A stretch of DNA of 64,000 bases from Takakia lepidozioides (lineage: Eukaryota > Streptophyta > Takakiopsida > Takakiales > Takakiaceae). The notes under the pieces are model-generated. The model was not told the origin of the DNA. It made no database searches and worked only from the letters and a program-made list of their open reading frames with translations. Of this stretch, positions 32,520-40,310 are shown piece after piece; the stretch's first letter is position 1; each line of letters opens with the position of its first letter. The DNA lies in the NCBI GenBank assembly GCA_030704615.1, contig CM060734.1, positions 2,606,001 through 2,670,000 of the forward strand, written 5' to 3'. The position numbers were made by a program, and so were the translations under genes.

Positions 32520-33251
32520 GTGAAGAGGGGTTTGTGCAAGTATGGCTTGCAGAAGGGACACCTAGGAGATTGGGATCTTCAGGTTCCTTGGTTAGCCATG
32601 GGCTATAGGCTCAGCAAACAAGCATCACTTGCCTCCTTCTCATCATATTTCCTTCTCTTTGGCCGAGAGCCGGATTTGCCTACAGCCATTCGTAGGGACA
32701 CTGCTCAAGTCCTTTACCTTGACGATTCGGACGTGTGGGTACGTGCATGTGATCAGCGTACAGAGTTGTTCAAGAAAGTCATGCCCATGGCTTTTGAGAA
32801 CCTTGCCATTGCACAGCACCGTGATACGTTGAGGTATGCCACTATACGTGGTGGAGGATATCGTCCTGGGGTTCGGAGGTTCAGCCCTGGTGACTATTTG
32901 CAGCAGACTGCTCCTACGACTCTGGATGTTACTGCAGGGCGTGTTATTCTGAGGGTTCGAGAGGTGTTGCCCTCAGGGGTCCTGATCTTGGAGGGTCGGG
33001 ATGGCATGACTTGGAAGGATCATGTGCGTAATTGTGCGCCATGTCACCTTCCCAATGTCGATGGCAGAGTTGACCCAAACTTGGCAGTGGTACCTGCAGG
33101 TTTGAGGTGCATGCTCTGTGGGTCTGCCAAAGGGACAGCCACCATGCTGGTGTGTGATCGATGCTCAAGGGGTTGGCATATGGGATGCTTGACACCACCT
33201 CTTGAGAAGGTCCATGACGGAGATTGGTTGTGTCCACACTGCTTGGGATAG
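32520..33251 (+). pseudogene. Integrase C-terminal part fused to a PHD finger
   Basis: The integrase frame continues past the TAG: KRGLCKYGLQKGHLGDWDLQ, FLLFGREPDLP (the GR-P motif of Ty3 integrases), FSPGDYLQQ and VLILEGRDGMTW (SH3-like C-terminal domain). From 33108 a canonical PHD finger follows (codons 197-241 counted from 32520): CMLC, VCDRC, WHMGC, WLCPHC, giving C4-H-C3 spacing, and the protein ends three codons later. PHD fingers read histone tails. Here it takes the place that the chromodomain has in chromoviruses, so a role in targeting integration to certain chromatin is a reasonable inference. Confidence 0.88.
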
Positions 33252-33510
33252 TGGTAGTGGACATGACTGGAGGCAGCTAACAAGACATGGGAGGCCAAGC
33301 TCATAGGAGTCAATACATGAGATCTCAAACTCAAGTTCACAGGTTGCAAGACGACGACTAACGATGGGGCAACTCTTGCCCCCGGCCTCTTGATCTATCG
33401 AGTTTGAGTGTAGTAGGGATAGTGGTGGAGGACTTAGTGAGGCTATGGTCACTATCACATCTTGTGGCTACCTGGACTTAGAGGGACCTAAGCACCAGCT
33501 AGGGGGCGAT
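33252..33510 (+). mobile_element. 3' untranslated part and polypurine tract of the main element
   Basis: Homologous to 1-138 and 1454-1556. It ends caccagctagggggcgat immediately before B1, a good polypurine-tract candidate. Confidence 0.6.
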
Positions 33511-33698
33511 TGTGTGGACTAGTGACTGCCATAGTGGGCAGCATAGTGGCAGCCTAGTGACTGACTAGTTGTAGCCTAGTGGTTGGACTAGTGGCTGGAC
33601 TAGTGGTGGACTAGTGATATACTAGTGTGTGGCGTGCACATGTGTTGTGTGGTTTTGGACAGCGATGTAGTTGTGTAGCGATATGTATGCGCACGACA
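33511..33698 (+). repeat. Split direct repeat, B1 (main element)
   Basis: A 188-bp unit from TGTGTGGACTAG to GCACGACA, rich in ctagtg repeats. It recurs at 34021-34177 with an internal 8-base gap and a truncated end. Two bases (gc) separate it from A2, giving the palindromic CGACA-GC-TGTCA junction. Confidence 0.75.
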
Positions 33699-33700
33699 GC

Positions 33701-34017
33701 TGTCAAGTTATTTTAACACTAGTGTGAAACTAGCTAGGAAATAGTTAGCTTTTACATATTGACATTTGGGATTGGCCCAAGTGTCAATCCAGGGGTCAAG
33801 GCAGATTTAGGCCCTGGAGTGGTTATCTTCACGACAAGCGCGGGAGGGCTCATCTTTCTCGAGTTGAGCCTCACTGCGCCTAGCTATGGCGCCGTAGTGT
33901 GGATTCCCTATGGCGTGGTGTGTACTTGGCTTGATTTGTATTTGAGTGATGAGGTTATATATGCATGAGTTTCTGCTTCAGATTTGTGAGCTCGTGCTTG
34001 TATTCTTCTTCTTTATC
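33701..34017 (+). repeat. Split direct repeat, A2 (main element)
   Basis: Starts TGTCAAGTTATTTT and ends cttctttatc. It is nearly identical to A1 at 26059-26373; many differences are C/T or G/A. It directly follows B1 and is directly followed by B2. Confidence 0.75.
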
Positions 34018-34020
34018 TAT

Positions 34021-34177
34021 TGTGTGGACTAGTGACTGTCATAGTGGGCAGCATAGTGGCAGCCTAGTGACTGACTAGTTGTAGCCTAGTGGTTGGACTA
34101 GTGGCTGGACTAGTGGTAGACTAGTGATGTGTGGCGTGCACATGTGTTGTGTGGTTTTGGACAGCGATGTAGTTGTG
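34021..34177 (+). repeat. Split direct repeat, B2 (main element, truncated)
   Basis: Second copy of B starting TGTGTGGACTAG. It stops after gtagttgtg, about 22 bases short of B1's end, where it changes to unrelated sequence. Confidence 0.7.
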
Positions 34178-34189
34178 GTGACCCATGTA

Positions 34190-34640
34190 TTGGGCGTATC
34201 TGAACTTGAGTGTTTGCCGAATATGTGCGTCAGTAGTAGCTTTGGTGTGCCAAACATAGTTTGATAGCTTGTGGTGAAGCACTGTAGACTTTGTCCATTT
34301 CTGAACGTGCACTTTGGTGTGGTAGTATGTTGAACATAATGACAAAGTTTGAAAGCAAACAAAAATCATTTGGATGCTCAACCATTTGATTGCCCAATGA
34401 ATGAATTGTGTTTCATCTCATATTAGACCGGGACTTGTTACATGGTATGTTGAACATAGTGACAAAGTTTGAAAGCAAACAAAAACCATTTGGATGGTCA
34501 ATCATTCGATTGCCCATTGAATGAATTTTGTTTTATCTCATATAAGACGGGGACCTGTTACATGGTAAGTTGAACATAGTGGCAAAGTTTGAAAGCAAAC
34601 AAAAATCATTTCGATGCTCAATCATTGATCGCCCTTTGAT
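34190..34640 (+). repeat. ~117-120-bp tandem repeat, block 2
   Basis: Three to four units containing 'aaagcaaacaaaaatcattt', 'gatgctcaaccat', 'cccattgaatgaattttg', 'ctcatattagaccgggac' and 'ggtatgttgaacatagtg'. It forms the outer part of the left arm of the foldback-like element; a reversed relative follows at about 38290-38345. Confidence 0.8.
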
Positions 34641-34935
34641 GAAGCTCAGTTCATGGGTGCCTTGCCTTTTGAAGCTCTTTTTGTAGAGTAATGCAGTGCT
34701 TCTCCATGTCCTGTTTCTGAAGATATTATCGACCTAGAACAAAGTCATAGATGTGTACATAAATCCTTCAAAAACCAAGTGACCATCAAAACTTGAAGCC
34801 TCATCCCCAACTTCAAATTTTAATGGTCATTCGGTTTTTTAAAGATTTCTATACACATGTGTGGATCTGTTCCAGATCGAGAACATCGCCAGATTGGAAA
34901 AAAGAAGAGCTAGAGAAACACCTCATTACGAAGCA
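34640..34935. repeat. Left arm of foldback element, itself a hairpin
   Basis: Two relations are visible. The sequence around 34640-34710 (gcctt...ttttgaagctctttttgtag) is the reverse complement of 38215-38300. Within the arm, 'aaccaagtgaccatcaaaac...gaagcctcatcccc' pairs with 'cttcaaattttaatggtcattcggtttttt', a local stem like the better one at 38017-38205. Confidence 0.7.
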
Positions 34936-35600
34936 AGAGACATTACAGAAGACCTTGAAAAAATAGAAACTGAAGGGATTTTCACAGGTTTTTTAGTGAA
35001 GAAATATTTCACTAAAAATATAGTTTTTTTTAAAGAAAAAAATTGGATAAAGAACATCCAAAAAATTCCCTGCAACCCAATTTTGTAATTTTTTTCAATT
35101 TCCTCAAGGATGGAAGTCGGGACAACAATTCTATAAGCCCAGTGTCCAAAGGGAGAGAGAGGGAGAGAGAGGGACAGAGAGAGGGAGTGAGAGGGACAGA
35201 GAGAGGGAGACATCAGGGGGCAACAAAGAAAAGAAAAGAAGGTGGGGGGGGTGTGACTGAGCCAGGGCAAGACAGGTTTTTTGTAAAAAATCCCCCATGT
35301 TTTTCATCTAACCTAGATGAAATACGGACTACATCCGTTGAGTGCAAGACAAGATGAAAGCACGATGTCTTTCATCTTTCACGAATGAGAAACGGACAAC
35401 GTTCGTCGGACGGACATACTAGCGGATGTTTTTCATCCTGAGAAGGATGTTCAACATTGGATGATGAACCATTTTGTTCGTCACTTGAAGCACTTCTAAA
35501 TTGATCTCATGTTTGTTGGTGCAAGTTAACGCGTCCTCGTCTGCCAATCATGTCTCCTCCTAGGCCACATTGATCTCGTACTAGTCGAACACTCCCCTAG
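34936..35600. other. AT-rich and GA-rich non-coding stretch
   Basis: A purine-rich gagaggga/gagaga microsatellite lies at about 35145-35225. No gene is recognised. The part at 35330-35480 has inverted 'gatgtctttcatc/gatgaaa' motifs. Confidence 0.5.
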
Positions 35601-35790
35601 GCCACATGAAGCGACTTTGTTTCATCTCATATTGGACCGGGACCTGTTACATGGTATGTTGAACATAGTGGTAAAATTTGAAAGCAAACAGAAATCATTT
35701 GGATGGTCAACCATTCGATCGCCTAATGAATGAATTTCATTTCATCTCATATTAGACCGGGACGTGTTACATGGTATGTTGAACATAGTG
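35600..35790 (+). repeat. ~120-bp tandem repeat, block 3
   Basis: One and a half units of the family seen at 22310 and 34190, ending in gttgaacatagtg directly before the kinase-like frame. Confidence 0.75.
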
Positions 35791-35796
35791 GACAAC

Positions 35797-36548
35797 AGGG
35801 AGATTGTGGAAAAAAAAGAACGGAAGAAGAGTTCCAGGAAACTGATCGCTTGCTTTGTTTCCAAAGAGTGCGCAGTAAACTTGCATGGGCACTGGTGTGC
35901 ATCATGGATGCTGTCCATAAGAACGGTATCATGCACAACGACTTGTCCCCCGACAACATCTTGCTGCATTTTCCAGATGACACCGAGGAAATTAAGATCG
36001 GGGTGTGTGATTGGGGCTTAGCCACCCCATTGGAGATACGCAAAACCTCGTTCATACCAGTTTAAAAACAAAGACAAGATGGACCGAGAACTTGCGAAAA
36101 GATGGTGGGTGGAAAAAGATATTGCATCGGTTTTTAATGCGGAACCCCACCCCCCCCAGGACATGACGTCGGAGGCCTTTGCCGTTGGGAAGATAGCGGT
36201 ACGAATAAATGGCAGCGCTCATTATGAAGAAGTATGACGCCTCCCGAAGGGAGCGTAACTTATGGTGTCACTTGACCCCGAAGGGCTACTGTTTTCCAGC
36301 AGGAAGGTGGACACCTTCATGACACACCAGACGGTGGTTTGAACCCACAACCACATCCAACGTGGTATGTGCCCATTACCACTGGGCTACATGCTGGTTG
36401 TCACGCTCATTATGATACCAGTATGTTCAAGGACCAATCTACGGGATGTTGTTGGGATTCAATCCTACGAAGGTTGTATGACAATGACAAGAAGGAGAGA
36501 GTCACATTAGCCCACATAGTACGTTGGTTCATGGGCAAGCCATTCTAG
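35797..36548 (+). pseudogene. Kinase-like transposon ORF interrupted by a SINE
   Basis: The frame contains a protein-kinase catalytic loop HNDLSPDNILLH (35934-35969; Asp at 35940) and then KIGVCDWGLATP with DWG (36009-36017) in place of DFG. The usual HRD Arg is replaced by Asn. After TTT ATA CCA G the frame shifts near 36056 and continues KDKMDRELAKRWWVEKDIAS. At 36228 a SINE interrupts SAHY; after it the frame resumes with DTSMFKDQSTG and ends IVRWFMGKPF. The N-lobe (glycine loop, ATP lysine) is not visible. It lies inside the foldback-like element, so I take it as a captured or transposon-borne kinase-like gene, now dead. Confidence 0.55.
36228..36403 (-). mobile_element. tRNA-derived SINE, copy 3
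   Basis: Same family as at 2614, reversed. It is flanked by a perfect 12-bp duplication cgctcattatga (36216-36227 and 36404-36415) and sits inside the kinase-like frame. Confidence 0.92.
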
Positions 36549-36859
36549 TGGCCTGAGCCCCGAGACGTATATAGGACGGAGTAGACCATAGTCACGTAGA
36601 TATTAGATTTGCGGCCGTACAATTGTTCATTTGTGAAGACAAAACTCAATTTTAATCGTGCATGTAATAAATAAAGTCCCATTGTAAATACTACATTGCA
36701 TATGCTCGATCCTCGTACCTGTCATCGCAACATTAATGGTTTGTGTACTGTCTCACTATTTATATTTGTAATGTTCCAACGTTTCTGATAGGGTTATGAG
36801 AAAATGATGTATTAGTTCCGTAGGAGTTAGACAACAAACGTTCCATATCTCATTCAAAT

Positions 36860-37030
36860 GTGCGATACTACCATGAGAGACATGGATCGGAAAGTAAGAG
36901 GTGCACATGCGACCTCCGGAGTCCGAACGTTCGATACTAGGTCCAACGAGTGGTCTACTTGAACGTCCGGAGGTTGCATGTACACCTGTTACTTTTCGAT
37001 TAATGCCTCTCATGGTAGTGTCACACATCT
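36860..37030. repeat. Long imperfect hairpin
   Basis: Arms of about 60 bases (left from about 36862, right to about 37028) pair at roughly 85% by eye around 'ctaccatgagag', 'aaagtaa' and 'acctccgga', with a loop of about 45 bases. No coding frame. It is one of several inverted structures in this element. Confidence 0.7.
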
Positions 37031-37314
37031 GAAATGACACGTGAAACACTTGTTGTCAATCTCCCATGGACCCGTACCACGCTATCTCAGTACCCTGTCA
37101 GAAACATTGGAACATTGGAACATACACACAGTGACACAGTACACGACCGATTTTGTTGAAATGACATCTGTGAAGCTCGAGCGTATGCAATTTAATATTT
37201 ACAACGGAACTTTATTTACTCGGGGGACCGGTACAGTTGCTGGAGCGCAACTGATGGTGCGAGTGCTCTATTGATTGGAGCTGTCACAACCAATGTCAAC
37301 AATCCTATTTACTG

Positions 37315-37762
37315 TAAGGTGTTTGATGTTATTGTTGTTCCTTTAGCTGAATTCTGTAGTAGTCTTTTTGCTATTCCCATGCCAACAACATCAGGTCCTC
37401 TGAGACTGTCATGTTTAAATGAACGTTCAGCCACGGCCCACCATGAATAGAATGAATTGGAGATTTGGTGCTCAGTTGATGGTTTCATGTCCGTGGTGGC
37501 TGATACGGAATTCGGAATATGACAGTCTCAGTGGACCTGATGTTGTTGGCATGGGAGTAACAAAACGATTCATATAGAAATCAGTTACATGAATATCGGC
37601 AGTATCAAACACCTTGCAATATATATGATTCTTGAGATTGTTTGCACAGATTACTTGTGTTTGTGTCTTCAAGTGACGCATTTCCACCATAGTGTGGAAT
37701 AGGTGCATTGACCACATGAAACGGTTCATGTGATACCATTTCACAAATGTATCACATCGCAT
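37315..37762. pseudogene. Head-to-head inverted duplicate of a coding fragment
   Basis: Plus strand 37315-37445 encodes YCKVFDVIVV... PMPTTSGPLRLS. Minus strand 37625-37485 encodes YCKVFDTADI... PMPTTSGPLRLS. The two fragments face each other with about 50 bases between. The minus-strand frame starts at 37762 with MRCDTFVKWYHMNRF, paralogous to MRCKKFVKWYHINQL at about 19472-19430. The function of this family is unknown. Confidence 0.6.
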
Positions 37763-38016
37763 TTACGAAAAGGTATCACATGAACCATTTCATGTGGCCT
37801 ACGGGAGTCTTCGACTAGTACAAGATCAATGTGGCCTAGGGGGAGGCATTCATATTGGCAGACGACGACGCGTTAGCTTCCATCAACAAACATGAGATCA
37901 TTTAAGAAGCGCTTCAGGTGACGAACGAAATGGTTCATCTGACATCATCCAAATGTTGAACATGCTGAGGTCTTTTGTAATGTGTTCTCCTTCGTAATGC
38001 GGTGCTTCTCTAGCTC

Positions 38017-38205
38017 TTCTTTTTCCAATCTGGTGACATTCTCGTTCTGGAACAAATCCACACGTGTATAGAAATCCTTAAAAAAACCAAATAACCATCA
38101 AAATTTGAAGCTGGGGATGAGGCTTCAAATTTTGATGGTTATTTGGTTTTTTAAGGATTTCTATACACGTATGGATCTGTTCCAGAACGAGAATGTCACC
38201 AGAAA
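38017..38205. repeat. Near-perfect palindrome, ~90-base arms
   Basis: The left arm ('gtgacattctcgttctggaa' ... 'ccaaataaccatcaaaattt') pairs with the right arm ('aaattttgatggttatttgg' ... 'ttccagaacgagaatgtcac') around 'gaagctggggatgaggcttc'. This would extrude or be transcribed as a strong hairpin. Confidence 0.85.
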
Positions 38206-38289
38206 TAGAACATGGAAAAGCACCACATTACGAAGCAGGAGACACTACAAAAAGAGCTTCAAAAGGCGGCACCCATGAAATGAGCTTGA

Positions 38290-38687
38290 TCAATGGCGAT
38301 CGAATGGTTGACCATCCAAATGGTTTTTGTTTGCTTTCAAACTGTCAAGGTTCATCATCTCGGGTATTGTATCCCCATTCCACCAGTGAGTGTAACCCTC
38401 CACCTCATTTGCATTCACAGCAAAATATGAGATAAAACCCGAATGCTGGAACTTCACGTTATGTTGTCTCAGCGCCTTTTCCGGATTTCTAGACTTGGGG
38501 TTTTTTTTCCCGCTAGCTCCCAACGCTCCGATATTCTAGAATCGCCAACAATCCTACACTGACGCACCATAACATACCCCCCTTCTTTGTAAGGGCCAAT
38601 CTGTTCCACCCTCGCACTTGTGTTCATGTAAATAAGAGAAGTCGTGCCTCCCCCACCGGATGACCCCGCCTTCCAAGGGACTATCAA
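38290..38687 (-). pseudogene. Transposon-associated ORF fragment, unknown family
   Basis: The minus strand reads SLIYMNTSARVEQIGPYKEG and GGYVMVRQCRIVGDSRISER, then after a frameshift near 38510 continues ALRQHNVKFQHSGFISYFAV and VEGYTHWWNGDTIPEMMNLD. The composition is clearly that of a folded protein. The end runs into the inverted ~120-bp repeat. Not recognised; it lies directly beside hairpin array 3. Confidence 0.4.
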
Positions 38688-38694
38688 TATATAT

Positions 38695-39370
38695 TGAAGA
38701 AGCGACCGCCGTCTGGCGGTCGCTTTATTAAAGAAAATAAATAAAAATAAGCAACCGCCATTTGGCGGTCGCTAAATATTTAAAAAAAACAAAAAATAGC
38801 GACCGCCATAAGGGCGGTCGCTTCATTTCTTAAAAATACCCAAATTAGGGAGAAAGAGCGACTGCCACACGGCGATCGCTGATTTTTTTATAAAACATAA
38901 AAGAGCGACCGCCAATGTGGCGGTCGTTTCATTTCTTTAAAAAAACAATTTAAGAAATCAGAGCGACCACCACACGGCGGTCACTGAATTTTTTATAAAA
39001 CATAAAAGAGCGACCGCCAATGTGGCGGTCGCTTCATTTCTTTAAAAAAACAATTTAGAAAATAAGAGCAACCACCATACAACGGTCGCTTAATTTTCTA
39101 AAATACAAAAAAGAGCGACCGTTGGAGGGCGGTCGTTACGTTTGGACGTTGCTTCCCCTTATCCATCTTACGAAGGTTGCTAACCTCAAGGTTTATCTTG
39201 CTGCCTTTCTATGCCTTGTTGGGTCTCCTCATTAAAAAAAAAAACAATTACAAGCGAGGTCACTTCATTTAAGAAAAAACAATTAGACGCGACCGCGAAT
39301 GGCGGTCGCTTAATTTTAAAAATAATAAGTTATAAGCGACCGCCAATATGGGCGGTCGTATTTTTTTAAA
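38695..39370. repeat. Hairpin array 3 (gcgaccgcc palindromes)
   Basis: Eleven to twelve units of gcgaccgcc(a)-loop-(t)ggcggtcgc separated by 40-50 bases of A/T-rich spacer. The arms vary but often change together (for example gcgaccaccacacggcggtcac). A ~100-bp insertion with an A11 tail (about 39135-39235) interrupts the array; it looks like a truncated retroposon. Confidence 0.85.
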
Positions 39371-39530
39371 TGAATTAAAAAATATTAATAATTGGCCACG
39401 TCTGTTTTACACCGTGGCTGCCATGTCATTAGAAAAGGTAGAAGTATATCGTAAAGGGTAAACGTCCGGATTGGACGTGACGTGACGCACGTCCAGACGT
39501 CACAGCGCCACGTCACGTCAAGAATGATAA
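39371..39530. other. acgt-rich inverted motifs
   Basis: 'ggacgtgacgtgacgcacgtcc' and 'gccacgtcacgtcaag' give overlapping short palindromes next to array 3. This could be the terminus of the hairpin-bearing transposon. Confidence 0.4.
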
Positions 39531-40310
39531 CTATGGATTGTAGTGATAGATTATGATAAACCCTAAAATTTTTGAGCTAAAAACTGTGTACGTCTACTGA
39601 ACCTCAAATAAATAATAGCCAGGATTACAAACATTTCTTTGACACTGGTTGTGGCAAAGAACTAGGGGCTGAATTTAGGGAGAAGGATTTGATAGGGCAT
39701 GGATACTATGACAAGTATGTGCTGAAACCAGCTTGAAAGAGTACCAACAATGGTAATGGTGCTCTTTTCTTTTGTCAAAGCACTATGGCTCAAATCTTGA
39801 ATGCTCTAATTCTGGGTTTCATATATGAACGGGTAGGACTAATCTACTAACTCAAAATAGATTAGTCGTGGCCTGATAGTTTGTTAGTTTGCTGAATATG
39901 GATCGTAGTGATAGATAGTGGTACATCCTGAAAATTCTAAGCTGGAAACTGTGTACGATATCTGCTGAACTTCGAACACATAATTCCTAGGATCAGAAAC
40001 ATTTCTTGCCCACTGCTGAACCTCGAACACATAGTAGCTACTATGACTAACGAACATTTCATTTTGTACTAGTTGTGGCAAAGAACCAAGGGCTGTAATT
40101 AGGGTACAGGATCTAAAGTCATGGATACTATGACAGATAGCACGGTGAAGGGGAACAAAAATTAGAATGGTGCAGTTTGCCATTCCTTTGGTTGTGTCAA
40201 AGGAATTGATGGCTTCTATCGTGAGTTTGAGATACAAACAGGTAGGATTAATTTCCTTTCTCACTGGTTGTGGCAAAAACCCAGGGGCTGAATTCAGGGT
40301 AAATCACTTT
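39531..40310. repeat. ~360-bp imperfect tandem duplication
   Basis: 'atggat(t/c)gtagtgatagat', 'ctgtgtacg', 'gttgtggcaaagaac(t/c)a' and 'catggatactatgacag' recur in the same order at 39531 and 39897. A third partial unit lies at 40255-40310. Confidence 0.65.

Larger units (their letters stand above)
26059..34177 (+). mobile_element. Ty3-like retroelement with DNMT3-type methyltransferase and PHD finger
   Basis: Boundaries are set by A1 (26059-26373) and B2 (34021-34177). Order: A1, 1.8-kb leader, gag, protease, cytosine methyltransferase, foreign block in place of reverse transcriptase, RNase H-connection end, integrase, PHD finger, 3' untranslated part, polypurine tract, B1, A2, B2. The frame is broken by stops at 28396, 28784, 29722, 30205, 31693 and 32502 and by frameshifts near 28410, 29335 and 31875. 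A1 and A2 are about 95% identical by eye. It is inserted in the gag region of an older relative. The right flank does not match the left, so the insertion or its surroundings were rearranged later. Confidence 0.75.

Noticed and set aside
26059-34177. A functional DNA methyltransferase gene of the host
   Set aside because: The domain lies between a retroviral protease and a Ty3 integrase in the element's frame, has stops, and lacks motifs IX and X.
26059-34177. DIRS-order (tyrosine recombinase) element
   Set aside because: The repeat topology fits, but the integrase is clearly of the DDE type (HHCC finger, DFAG, LTDQG), and no tyrosine recombinase motifs are visible.
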